Positions 12,043 to 23,615 of a DNA stretch of 64,000 nt are shown here, in pieces. Every line of letters starts with the position of its first letter. Positions within the stretch are counted from its first letter, which is position 1. The notes beneath the pieces were generated by a model. That model did not search any database. It was not told the DNA's origin and was given only the letters and a program-made list of their open reading frames with translations. The position numbers and the translations under genes were made by a program. Source of the stretch: Agarophyton chilense (taxonomy: Eukaryota > Rhodophyta > Florideophyceae > Gracilariales > Gracilariaceae). The stretch is from positions 744,001-808,000 of the forward strand of contig JARGXX010000002.1 in assembly GCA_030374765.1 (NCBI GenBank), written 5' to 3'.

Positions 12043-13014
12043 TTAACCTGGTTTAACATCTTTGTTCTTCCAAACCACTAAGTAGCTCATCTTATTATTC
12101 TTTTCGGAGCGATGATTGGTGATGTTTTTCACTTCGTTGGTATGATTGGCTAATCCGAATTGCTTGCCCTTACGAGTTAAAAGTTTCTGATACTTCAGTA
12201 GTATGGCTCTCATGAGCACATCAAGTTCTTCGCACAGCACGTAGGCACCACCACGATTTTTGCAAACCACATTGAAAGGATATTCACAGCGAGCATCCCA
12301 TTTTGAGTCTTTCCTGACGTCGCGCATCATAAGCAACGCTCCAGGTGGGCAAGCATTGTCATTCAAGATTTGGAGACCAGTTGCAAATAGTCAAGCGTCC
12401 TTACCCTTAATTTCTTTAACACTCTCCGAAACTGCACGAAATACATTGTTTGAGACATTGTTTTGGGGCTTTCTCCGCAGCTGTAGACCTAATGGATACT
12501 TGGTTGCAGTGGCACTAAACTTCTCAAACCCATTCATTGTCTGCCCAAATATCAAATAAAAAGGTGTTGGAGCCGTCAAAGCGGCAATTTTACAGTTGTA
12601 TGCCAATTGCACAAATGAAACGTACTCCTCCCATCTATATGTCACACCATTGACTTTTTTCCAAAGCACAGTTTCCACAATTTCATTTTCCATTTCTCTT
12701 GAGCCATTGGCACGCAGATTGTAAGGCGAGATTGGTCGATGATTTATGCCGTTTAGGGTCGTGAGATTTTTAATGAGTTCGTTCACGAACTCCTAACCGT
12801 TTTTAGACTGAATTATTTTCGGAACTCCAAAGGTAGAGGACACCTCCCAGAGCGATGGGGCAACTATTTCCATCTCCTTGTTATCCAGTGGGCGTAGTAT
12901 AGCGAACTTAGTGATCATGCATACTATGGTCAAAAGTGTATTGTGCACACACTCAGACACCAGTAACGACATAATCAGATCAACTGCGATGTGATCCCAC
13001 GGCAAATCAGCCAT
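12043..13014 (-). pseudogene. Element E integrase and chromodomain, decayed
   Basis: Minus-strand frames read, in order, DHIAVDLIMSLL (core domain, first Asp) near 12980, PKIIQSKNG near 12800 where a catalytic Asp is usually followed by NG, so the second Asp appears replaced by Lys, and NGSREMENE near 12700 (third acidic residue). A GGAYVL segment near 12245 resembles the GPY/F module. The last part, near 12045-12140, reads NHRSEKNNKMSYLVVWKN, which resembles a chromodomain. A stop separates the two integrase frames at about 12787-12795. The element therefore looks like an inactive chromovirus, oriented right to left. Confidence 0.7.
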
Positions 13015-13045
13015 TACAGCGAAAGAGTGGTATACAACAACTCAA

Positions 13046-14425
13046 TTATTTCTGGATGTCCTTGCGGATTTCAGTCCACCAGTAGCCGTCGTTCCAAATT
13101 TTGATAAATATTTCTCCTTCTCGAAAGCAAAGAAATAGATGTGCACGCTCTACAAAGAAGTGTGTAATCCCGGCAGACACTGGCGCGTTCTTGTTGCGGA
13201 CGAGTTGCAATACAGTGAGGTGGGCCAGCGTTACAGTCGGCATTTTCCGGCTGAAGGCGTCTGCCAGATCATTTTTGGGGCCGGGGAGGCGTTCAATCAA
13301 TAAATTATACTCAATGATCCGGTCGAACCATCTTGCAAACATAGAGCTCATAGAACGTTGACTGTGCATGAATGTGAGCGCACGGTCATCTGTTAACAAC
13401 AGAAAGGGTCTCTCTGAATTTTTCCAGGGCCCACATGATGGCGAGCAGTTCTTTCTTTGTAGCTCTGTAATTTCGCTCAGACTTCGATACAGATCGTGAA
13501 GCGTAGGCGATGAAACGGATTTTCTAATCTTCTGGCTTACGCCCCACCCAAGCTCCAAGTTCGTAGTCTGAACCATATGTTCCGACAAGGAACTTACGGG
13601 CATCAGCAGGGTATGCCAAAGCTACTTCTTAAGACACCTTGGCTCTGACTGCTTCAAAAGCCTCAAATATCTCTGCAGTTTACTGAAGTGTGCCATTATC
13701 ATTCCGAACGGCGTTAAGAGGTTTGAGTAGGTGAAAAAACCGTGAGCTTAGTTGACTATACTAACTAGCTGCACCTAAGAAACTCAGCCGTTTCTTGCCG
13801 ATTTTTGGGCGCTCCCATGCCGTGGTGGAATTTACCTTTTGCGCGGTCTTCCTTGATTCATTATCGAGTAACGATGAATACCAGAAGATGGACCTGCTTC
13901 TGTCCAAAGCTGCAGTTGCCTAAACTGATTGGTATGTTTCTTCTCGTGAGGCGGTGAATGGCAGATCTGACGTGCTCGGCATGGTCTGCAAGACATCTAG
14001 AGAACATGATGATGTCGTCGATGTACACTGCGACGTATGGCACATTGGTGAAGATCTTGTCCATTAGCTGTTAAAACTTGGCAAAATTTTTTTCCAATAC
14101 CGAAAGGTACAGCGCATATTCTACAATGCACTCCCTTTCAGCGGAATGCGACCTAGTTCCGGCCTTTTACTTGTATTCGAAAGGGAAAATACACATCTCT
14201 GATGTCTAAGGTGGTTAAGAGAGCATCCGGACCAGTAACGGAGCCTAAAGTATCAAAGATGTTCTGAACTCGTGGTGGAAGGTAGCCAATGTCAGGTGAA
14301 TAGGTGTTTGGACGACGGAAATAGATGCATGGTCGCACATCTACGTTATTCAAATTCCCGTATTTTTTTGTTACGATAAGTATAGCAAAAGAGTTTTCAC
14401 AGTCTGTGGGCGCAACTTCGATCAC
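13046..14425 (-). pseudogene. Element E reverse transcriptase and RNase H, decayed
   Basis: RT palm motifs lie at 14425-14153 (NSFAILIVTKKYGNLN, LLTTLDIRDVYFPFRI) and at 14064-13861 (YVAVYIDDIIMFSR, which contains the YxDD box). RNase H follows at 13603-13046 ([26 protein letters not shown]), then the start of the integrase zinc-binding region (ending near GYWWTEIRKDIQK). Frame breaks separate the pieces. Confidence 0.75.
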
Positions 14426-14899
14426 TTTTACTGACAGTCATCGCATGATCTCGGCGTGGACGATATTTTTGTCCTTTTATGAGACAAAGTTGACCCGACT
14501 CCCAATTGGAGATCCCATAGCGAGGTTGACATGGATTACTGCCAATGAGTGGGTGCATTGCGTAGAGAGGAAATCTCTTGGTTTCTTTCGAGAGCCTCTA
14601 ATCCTTTGCCGGAGAGACGTCTAGCACTGGGCATACCACCATCTTTGATGTAATCGTTCTGTGTTGGGTTCGGCGTGTCCTGATTTTTATCAGCCAAGAA
14701 GTTGGCTGCTTGTGGTATTACTTGGAAGGAGCATCCAAATTGAGGGGAAGCGCGGAAAACCGATTACCATGTCACGTCTTTGTGGGATCTGCATCAACTC
14801 TGCTTTGATAAATGCGCTGCGAATGCCGTTCTCGACTCAAATTGTCGCGAGTTTTATGCGTTCGGCCATGAATTTTCTACGTCCATTGCGGATACATCC

Positions 14900-16340
14900 C
14901 GTAGTGTCCTCAACTGTTATGCTTTGCTAGCGAGCGAAGTCAGATGATATGAAGCTCAAAGCTGCCCCAGAGTCCACCATCGCCCACCCCCAAATAGCGT
15001 CGATTCGTAATGGTGTGTATGGTAGTTAAGGAGCTTCATCAGGAGCGGCAGACAGAGAACTGACCATGGGATCCACTCCTATGTTGTCAACCATCAATGC
15101 TTCAAATGCAGGGGGTCCTACCTCATTGCTGAGGTCAAGAAGCCCACAGAACTCGAAGTCATCGTACGGCGAATGAGAAAGGGTTGCTTTATCCACAGGC
15201 AATTGCATTTCTGTCTCTACTCGCAAGGTTGCGGCGTTTGGCTCCTTCGTTCCATTGCCCGCGCACTTATGCCCAGGTTTCCAGGGTTTTTTTAATGTGA
15301 AGCATTTCATTTCCTTCTTCCGTTGCTCTTTCGTCGGCTCAGTTGCCCTTTCTCTTATTTCTTCCGCTTTTCAACGATGGTTTCCGTAGAGTGAAAACGG
15401 TGGTTGCTGTGAGCACAGCATTTCTGCTTCTTCCCCGATTGCTTCTGGGTATCATTCTTTTTCTTTCCTGCACCTCGCTCCGTCTGGCGCCTGGCAGACC
15501 TTGATAAGTTCAGTGTAATTGCGCTGGCGATTTCGTTTGCGATAAACACTGATACAGAACCCTGATTTGTTCATTTCAACATGTTCAGCGTTGCAGCATG
15601 CGCCACGTGCATCAGGTCCTGCATTCCAGTGTCCAAACCTTGGATGTACACTGCCTCTAGCTTTTTGTCATCATTTAGATGTCCGGTGCGCGCCATGGGA
15701 CTGGTAGGCCTGTCGCTATACTTTTTGGTGGATTCGGAGGAGCGCTGGTTTATTGTCATGAGTTCACGCACTAGCCTGTATCTGGTCGCCGGCGATTTGA
15801 AACGGTACAAACCTCCGAGTACATGTCGGCCAAACCAGATTGGCGAGATTGTTTTTGGCCCACTTCCTGTCGTATATATTCAAAGTAGTAATCAGTGCAG
15901 GAAACTAACGATTTGGAGGTACTTTGTGAACAGATAGCATGGCTTTGATTCTCCCCAGGGAATTCGAAAAATCATGAAGAGCATGAGAGTCGCTACCTCA
16001 AAGCGATGGTAGAGTTGGGATTCGATAATGGCTCTTCGAGATACCCCTTCGATCTTGCTTTCACTGGTGTTTGTGCTCGAAGTGGAAAAAATAGAATTTT
16101 TTGTTTCGATTAGCTTTACAGCTGTTATGTTGTGCTGCATCACCTCATCACGGTTTTTTTATACATTTTTGAGGCGAATATCAAACTCCTTCTTCCGGGC
16201 CGAGTTAACATGTCATAGTTAACGGACGCCAGCTCGTAGTATTCTTCTTCCAACTTCAAATACGAGTCATTTAACGATTTCAACTCTATTTCCTGGCCCT
16301 GCAGTAGCGCGCTCATCGCAGAAAACGAATACTCGGTCAT
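14900..16340 (-). pseudogene. Element E gag and protease, decayed
   Basis: Running right to left there is a gag-like N-terminal part (16340-15892), a capsid-like part with LVRELMTINQRSSESTKKYSD and LEAVYIQGLDTGMQDLM (15810-15571), a basic segment with a degenerate cysteine/histidine motif (KCCAHSNHRFH, near 15400), and a protease active site reading MVDSGAALSFIS near 14965. Stops break the frames. This completes the gag-pro-RT-RH-IN order expected of Ty3/gypsy. Confidence 0.65.
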
Positions 16341-16474
16341 TCTGCAGAGTGAAAAGAAACACAGTTGCTTTGTCGATGGAAGAGAAATGTTGACGCTGGA
16401 AGTCTAGGGGCCCGAGGAATTTCAATCAGACGCCTGCTCGTCTTTTTTCGTTTACATCGCCGCTCGCCGCCTTT

Positions 16475-16606
16475 TTAAGTCTCTTGTGAGCGCCTTTACA
16501 TTTCTATTCAATTGACTTTTTGCGGGGGCAACCTACGCTAGTCGTGGGTTTTCTATTGTACTTCGCATAATACTGATTATACCAAACGCATTGCGCCCTG
16601 GAACTG
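16475..16606 (-). repeat. Flanking direct repeat of element E, 5' side (short LTR-like)
   Basis: Partner of 11752-11888 (same shared blocks, same orientation). It lies just outside the gag end of the minus-strand element, as the 5' LTR would. Confidence 0.65.
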
Positions 16607-16749
16607 AAATGGAGCCAATATCTTCGCAGTCCCGCGAGACTGCTACTGCGATTCCGCCTTCTGAAGAAACTAGGACTCTGTTTGCTACGGCCCCTATAAA
16701 AGCCAATATCAACCCAGGGTATCAAGATATCTCCAATAGATAAAACGCT

Positions 16750-17210
16750 TTTAAACATTCCTACAAACGGTTGTAGAACAACTTAAAAACCTAATGGATA
16801 GAATAAACCAGAGATTATTTGAAGGTTGGGACTGCAGCAGAGAAAAAGGCGAGTCGACAGGCCTTTTAATGACGATAAAAGAGACAAAGCAAGAATTTTT
16901 ATTTTGCTATGAAAGCAATCCAGATCGTAAAATAAAATTAAAAAATGACGAGGAAAGCATGGAATAGTCATTGGTAGAGGCGGTGACTCAACGTAAAGCG
17001 AGCAAGTCTAGAGCTAAAACAAATGAAGAAAAAGTGTCTATAAGTGGGCTGGTGACTTTAACTTTAGGTGAAACTGGTAGCGCGAACAAGAATCGCAAGA
17101 CACAGAGCAGACAGCCAATGTTCGTATTTGAAATGAAAGGTATTAATGCGCACTTGAAGAAGACTGACTTGACTCTTGTGAAACTGGAGAAGTCACGCTT
17201 AGGTTTTTAA
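16750..17210 (+). pseudogene. Unrecognised decayed coding fragment
   Basis: A plus-strand frame runs from about 16757 with one TAG (near 16966) to a TAA at 17210. It reads like real protein: LFEGWDCSREKGESTG, then ETKQEFLFCYESNPDRK, then a lysine-rich part with MFVFEMKGINAHLKKTDLTL. I do not recognise the family. It may be part of a transposon outside element E. Confidence 0.3.
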
Positions 17211-19300
17211 CCATAACAGCTATTTCACACCGTTTTGAGCGCTACTGCGACCAATGAAACCGCAAAGAAAAACATTTAGCCGAACTTTAAGAATACAGAA
17301 AAGAGCGTTTGGAACACAACTGTATCATATTAAAGAAGAAAAAGGCGTTACTTGAGTTTTTCTCAAAACCAGACTGATTTCTTTTTAATCGCAAAGAGAG
17401 TTGAGGACGAGGACGGTTCCCACACTTTCATGGGCTTTCCGCTCCGCTAAGATTGTATTCTTTTAAGAAGGACGGGGCTCTTTGGAAAAACTTGACACTT
17501 GATTGGAGTAGAAGCAATTGAAATAGTTGGATAAGAACGTTAAGCTGATATAAAAAATACCTATCCGAGGTTCATGCATTTTCAGATTTTACTTAGATTA
17601 AACGTTGGCGGATTGCATTTTCACCTGCGCCAAAAGCCGGAAGACTGGGAAGGGAAAAAATCAGGCTAATGGTATCGTTTGTGGCACGCCACGACTCCGA
17701 AGGATAGTACACCGGAACGTTCAGTTGAATGGATGTGTCGAAGGGAATTGCGGACGTCGGAGACCGCAATGAGTACGAGCGAAAGCGCAGAGGCTGCGGC
17801 AATCAAAGGCCTTGCCTGCGGTACGCGGAAGGCAACACCCTCAGCGCTGTGAGGGTTCAAGTGCGCGTGAGCAGGCCAAGAGATGGTTTGGTAATGTGCC
17901 GACTGCCTTCGTTCAAGGCTGCCGAATGTATAAGGCGGGCGATGGTATTTATTGTAAAAAGAAAGAGCAAACTGTAGGCGGCGTCTCATCGGCGAAAGTC
18001 CGATTAATCGGAGCCAGCGCATCGCTGGCGTATCGGTTGCGAGCGCATCGGGCGCTGCCGCATCGGGATACCGATTAGCGTGTCGGTCAGCAATCTAGGG
18101 CTGACCGTGATCGTGCGTGGGGGTCAAGCAGGCGCTAGCGTGCAACACGTTGTAAGATGGATGTCAAACTGCGATAGTAGGAAAAAAAATGCATGAAGAC
18201 GAGCAGGCAGCAGGAAACGGGAGTCAAAGTAAACATAATAGATTATTTCTATACGGGGGCGAGAATACGTATTTAGTAATAAACAAACGACAGCAGCGGT
18301 AGTAGTATTCTTGATAAAAACTTCGAAGAGAGTCGTAGCATGCAGAAGCGGTAAAGTATTAAAGTCACAAGAATCTAATGTTAGAAGAACTATTGAGTGG
18401 CAAGGCTGGATCCCGAGCCACTATATGGTGTAGACTACTGCAGTAAATTTCTTACATTAGAATAATGCGGATACAAAAATTTATATCTAGCTGGCAGTTC
18501 TAGGTGCAGTAGTCTACAACTTGCGTACACAACCAGTCCGTCGGGCAATGATGATCGCGAATATGAAACAAGACTCATAACACGGGCAAACGGCAAAAAG
18601 TCCCACAAGTCGTAGAAAACCACCTTCACAAATGTTGCGGTTCTAATTTAAATTGCTTTTCAGAAGATCTCTAAAAGCTGTAATGTATGCCCGCCACACA
18701 AAAAATTTTAAATCGACCTGTTCAGAAAGCACAGCAAAGCGACCAAGTATAACGCAGGTTTCGAGCAGTGGTGTCGATGCATATTTATCACGATTTTGTA
18801 AGTCCGATATACAATGTAGCCTATAACATTAACAAGTTGTAGCAAATCGAATTTCTTAAATCGAAAATGCGTAAGACAGTCAAGATCGCTAAATGCGTTA
18901 AAGTTGAATAGAAATTCTGCAACAAGGAGTCTTTGATTTATATTCAAATGGGATGAACTTCTCATTGTGAGGTTGGAAGTATTGCCTGCAAAGCCATACA
19001 AGAAAAGCAGAGGACATCTTGACAACACAAACACTTCTTTGCGTTTGCTCAGCATGGTTTGGACTGTAGGTAGAAAGGCTGGGATGCACTCAGCAGCGGC
19101 GGTTATGGTTTGGTACTTTTAGTTACCGCCTTTCATGGTAATGGTACCGTCCGTGAAGAAAGAGGCAAGGCGCATTGCTTGTAATGCAGCCGATTCCTGA
19201 GCCATGATTATGCGTAATGCAATTTTATTTCCAAATTAAATTCATTCCAGACGCGCTTTTCACAATGTTGCGTAACAGAATTCTGCAAAAAGGAGCAGAA
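17211..19300. other. No recognisable gene
   Basis: Includes a more GC-rich patch at 17700-18130 with overlapping short frames on both strands. No motif, RNA gene or repeat partner was identified. Confidence 0.4.
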
Positions 19301-19379
19301 TTACTACCCTGTATAAGCTCGTGATTTGTGCAAGGGTATTTCGTACGAATTCCGAGCTCAAAGCTACAGCTTGTTTTTC

Positions 19380-19560
19380 ACTGTTGGAAACAGTTGTCAT
19401 CCTGTTTGCCCCCTCGATGGATTGCCCAAGAGGCACACTTTATTTCGTCCGTCTAAACTACGGAGCACACTGTGGTATGCAGTTAACACAACACATGTCG
19501 TATACTGTGCTCTCGTCTTGCAAAAGGCGCACGGATGTCAACCCCGTCCCTCAAGACCAA
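19380..19560 (+). repeat. Dispersed repeat R, copy 1
   Basis: Matches 49160-49335 in the same orientation: ACAGTTGTCATCCTG, CACTTTATTTCGTCCGT, AACTACGG(A/C)GCACACTGTGGT, AACACA(T/C)GT(A/C). The same reading frame stays open in both copies across most of the match (TVVIL..., FVR-x-NYGAHCG), but no protein family is recognised. Confidence 0.65.
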
Positions 19561-20302
19561 GTATTAAACGTTGGTGCACACCACATCGTGGATCTCACAT
19601 TGTAGATCGATCCATCTATTTAATAAACATTAATTACTTCGAAGACATCTCTTCTTGAGAACTGTCTTTTCTCGACACTGGTTTTTTCAGCAGTGAGAGG
19701 TGTGTTGGCGAATCTTTTCATTACAATTTAGCCGTGCGTCCACATAGTAGCACTCACGATAAAGTACTTTTCTCCCACCAGTAAACTTCAAAACCCAGAA
19801 GGCACCTAAAACCCTAGTAGAAACAAAACGAGTACAGAATCTGTGGGAAAAAGAAAAAGGATCGTGATAAACATTAAAAACAAAAAGAATACATGACTTT
19901 TCGGAACAAAATGCAAGAGACATGAAAACAAAATATAAAAAGTAAAACGCAAAAGATAGAAAAGAACAGAATGTTAGTGTAGTTAGTAGTCTCCACAGTT
20001 CTGTATTAGAACCAGTCTCATTTCATCAAGCTGACCATCTTTCTCACATCTGAGAAGGACGCACACTTTGTCAATATGTCAGCGATCTGTAGAATCTTGG
20101 AAATGTGTCGAAGTTCAACCATAGTCCTGTAATAGAACTCTCTCACATGGTGCATCTTCAAATCAATATGTTTGTTGCGAGTTGATATCTGTGGATTCGA
20201 AGCTAATGATAACGCAGCCGAGCTTTAAACCATGATCGTAGTAGGCTCGTACCAAATCTTCTCGCTCCATGGCTGTTGGTGTGCGATTAAACCAAACAGT
20301 TT

Positions 20303-21431
20303 TCAAATCCATGTCATGTCCTTACCACAACTAAAAAGAGCGATGTATTCCGCCTCAGCGGAAGACAAAACAATCACCTTCTGACGCTTCGACTTCCACA
20401 TGATAGGTTTGTCGTTGACGACGATAACATATCCGGTATACGACTTTGTTTTCTCTATGTATCCCTCCCAACTGGCGTCAAAGTACGCTCGAATTGATGT
20501 AGGAGAGACGGAATGATCGTAGCAGAAATGAAGTCCGTAGTCCATAATACCCGCAAGACATCTAAACATTCTCTTTAGAAAAGAGTGGTGGCATTCATAG
20601 GACTTGCATAGGTGCTTGAAAATGGCAGAGACTGGAAATGAAAGATCTTAACGAGTAGAAACCGCCATGTAGAGAAGTCTGCTTATGCTGGAGCGATGTT
20701 CGGCATGTTTCTTCGAGAAAAAATTTTTTCCGTATCCTTCGTAGATATTAAATCTGCTGAGGATGGTAAAGGGGATCCTACTCCATAAGCCTCCTGCATG
20801 TTAAACTTCTTAATGAGTTGCACGGCATATCCGTATTGGGTTTCTTTATTTCCAGCTGGAGAGCGTTGTATGCTGCAGCCATTGAGGGACATAAGTTCTC
20901 TGTATAGCTTAACATCGAATGTAGATGATAGCTTACCATTTCATCGCGGGAGAAGATTGTGGTCGTTGACAGAGAAAGCGCAGTAGTACACGATGAGAGC
21001 GAAAAGCACGACCTTTTGTTGATCACAGAACATAAAAATTCGTGAGTGAAAAGCAGATTTTACGAAGTTCCAAGATAGGAGGATGTCAGAGAAAAGGGAG
21101 CCCCAAACAATGTAACAATTCACTGCTACATGGAGAGAGAGTTTAGAAGATTGCAGACAAGGCCAGGTCTCTGCATGATACCAGAAGAATTAGTAGGCTG
21201 TTCCATAAGTATTTATACATCTAGCTTTCCACATAAGTATGCGTTCGAAATGTAGGCGCCTTTGAGTACAAGGTTGTGCGCAGCGGAGAAAGAAAGTAGT
21301 ATGCGTAAGGCTTCGTGACACGCTACAGTTGCGTAAGTACGGAAGGGATCAAAATCAATGAAAGGCTTTTGCTTTTCTTCCCGTAGACAGCAGCGTGTCG
21401 TCTTCAAGAGCTTTTTCTCGATTCCAACCAT
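20303..21431 (-). pseudogene. Element F (Ty1/copia) reverse transcriptase and RNase H, decayed
   Basis: RNase H at 20569-20303 is well preserved, reading AYFDASWEGYIEKTKSYTGY and then WKSKRQKVIVLSSAEAEYIAL, which is diagnostic of copia elements. RT pieces lie at 21431-20683, beginning ARIL-type sequence (LRILLSFSAAHNLVLKGAYI) and continuing with broken frames. Orientation is right to left. The sequence between 19650 and 20300 should hold the 3' end, but I could not define the LTR. Confidence 0.8.
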
Positions 21432-21676
21432 CTTTCTTTTTTAGAAAAATCAAGTACAAGGAACTGGTTTCAGTCATGTTGCTCGTGGTAGTGGTTACTA
21501 AGTGTTTCTGCGGAGAAGGGTATTCATTTCGCAGTCTATTGCTTCACACCAACCGGTCTCTTTGCAGGCTTTCCAAAAACTTTGAGGCACAGAGGGATCG
21601 TTCAGAGTTTTCTTGGAGATCCAAACGCAAGGGAGTTGTGCATGAGAGATGTGAACGCCTTAAAAAAATATTCTTC

Positions 21677-22852
21677 CTAGTCCGGACCTAGCTGTTCGTT
21701 GTGCAAAGGTTCATTCTCTTCCGTCTTTTGTTTTCTTGTAATACCTTCAAGAAGTGTCGAGATGTTAGGGGGTGGGGAGGAGTTGATCGACTTGAAATCC
21801 CAATTGCAGAAATTGATTAGAGAGTTCTTCTTCGGGACAAACACACGAATGAGAGTGGTGGTGTTTTGTATACCAATGAATTGGGCGAAAAAGAATCGAG
21901 GAGGGAATTTCTTGTTGGCAACAGTCTTAGATCGATACACGAATGAATCGCCAGATTGACCAAAAGAAGGTAGATGAGAGAAGTCGATGCTCGTTGATGG
22001 ATCCCATTCGGGCATAAGGATCCGTCCTTGTGTCCATGAGGACGAAGGGTTCGGCTCCTCAGCCAGTTCACGTGGTTCATTGCCTGGGTCCAGAAGGAGA
22101 TGGGTAATTTCCTTGCAAAGAGAAGAACGCGAGTCCTCGTCGAATGTTACTGGATTAGTCTCTTGGCAGAGCCGTTTCTTTCAGATGCGTAAGTCGTAGA
22201 ATATTCCAGAAAAATGACGTTGGCGAAGCAGGAAACTTCCAACTGTTCGCTCTTTTGCTCGCCTGTCCCGTCATGGCGAACATTTTTCAGGCGGAAGCAG
22301 TCGTCTAGTTCCAACTCCGATCGGCGTTTTACCTACATCAGGTGTTTGAGAATAGTTTAAGCGGTTCTGTACTTTGTAAAGAATAATTCAGAATTAGAAG
22401 TGCGGTCGTCCAGAATTGCAATAGCCTAGATTGCACCTTATAGTGAGGGCGTTATCTTTCCCGAAAAATCCATTCGAACTAGTTCAAACAAGGGTAATGT
22501 AGACATGAACCTTGGCTTGGGAACCAGTGGGTTTCACTTCATCTTAGAGGTGAGGCATGGGAAACAATTTGGGGACTCTAGAATGGAACGTTGAAAGTTA
22601 GGCACAGAGTCTAGAGCACTCAATAAATTTTGGTACCTAGTAGGACAGATTTGACCTGTGCGTTCGTTCCATTTTAAAGAAAGCTTTTGTTTGGTGATAC
22701 TAGCGCTGACCATCATGACTTGTTTGTCTTTCTCGCTAAGATCCACGTAGTAGAGGCCTTGCTTGATTTCTGTTTCCAAAATAATTTCGACGTTTTGTTT
22801 AGTATCCAATATGAAACACCCATTGCATGGTCAAATGGTTACGTTGAACACT
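21677..22852 (-). pseudogene. Element F integrase region, decayed, interrupted by element B
   Basis: At 22809-22534 a frame ends in a GAG-pre-integrase-like segment (GLYYVDLS, then LKWNERTGQI, usual form W-H-x-R-L-G-H). At 22015-21677 the frame matches the copia post-integrase segment (FAQFIGIQNTTTLIRVFVPKKN). Stops and frame changes lie between. The region is cut at 22857/22858 by the left LTR of element B, and the rest of the element resumes at 34785. Confidence 0.7.
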
Positions 22853-22857
22853 ACCAT

Positions 22858-23468
22858 TGTCGTATAGTGGCAGAAGGTCTAACCTTTTGAGGTTGTCGAT
22901 ATACTACACTGACCCTGTAGGTGATGGATGCGAGGGATCATCGGCCATGCAGCTCCGGGCGAGCTACCATCTAGGTGTTGTCAGTCACGTGTAGTGTTGA
23001 CAAGTACCTTCTGGTTTAGTAATTATTAGTACCTGTTATTGTAATTATATCGATTTTACTACAGTAGTGGAGTGGGCACCTGGCACTGTAGCCAGTGCTG
23101 GCCAGGTCTGTGACACAAGGTCAGAGACTGTGCCTTTCTGGCACCTCCCAGGTGATCTGGAGAGTGCAGTCCACTGCATATAGGGAACTGCACCTCCCCC
23201 ATCCTTCTCTGATAAAGTCAGGCACCCCTTGGGTCACGACTTTACCTTTTGGTTCATCGTATCTCAACTATTACACAGGCTTTCCTTCGCGTCGACGCCT
23301 ACAATCGGTCACCTACACGGTAAAGGCTAGTTGCACCGCCGTTTGCCCCCTGCAGGTTTTCACGGTGCCCTGTTACCATCGAGGTTTACTACTTCTACCT
23401 TCTAAGGTTGAGCGTCACTACGCTCCCGAGACAAGACAGTAGCATACCCCAGATGTGATTGTACGACA
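22858..23468 (+). repeat. Element B 5' LTR
   Basis: 611 bp, TGTCGTATAG...TACGACA. It matches 34144-34779 almost throughout. The 3' copy is slightly longer, partly because a short block (GGTTGAGCGTCA and neighbours) is duplicated in it near 34690-34735. Confidence 0.95.
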
Positions 23469-23471
23469 TTT

Positions 23472-23489
23472 TGGTCTCCCGACTTAGAA
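23472..23489 (+). other. Element B primer-binding site
   Basis: TGGTCTCCCGACTTAGAA begins 3 nt after the 5' LTR. The TGG start fits pairing to a tRNA CCA end. The same 18 nt follow the 5' LTR of element A although the LTRs are unrelated. The donor tRNA would end in TCGGGAGACCA; I cannot name it. Confidence 0.8.
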
Positions 23490-23615
23490 AGTATTTTTAA
23501 GTTTCGTCGTACCTTCACGGTCCAGACGAGATTTCGAAAAGGAGTGGACGCTCTTACACCTATTTGGTTTCAGGAAATCCCGCAAAGCAATACAGGATAC
23601 CACAATTGGTCACAA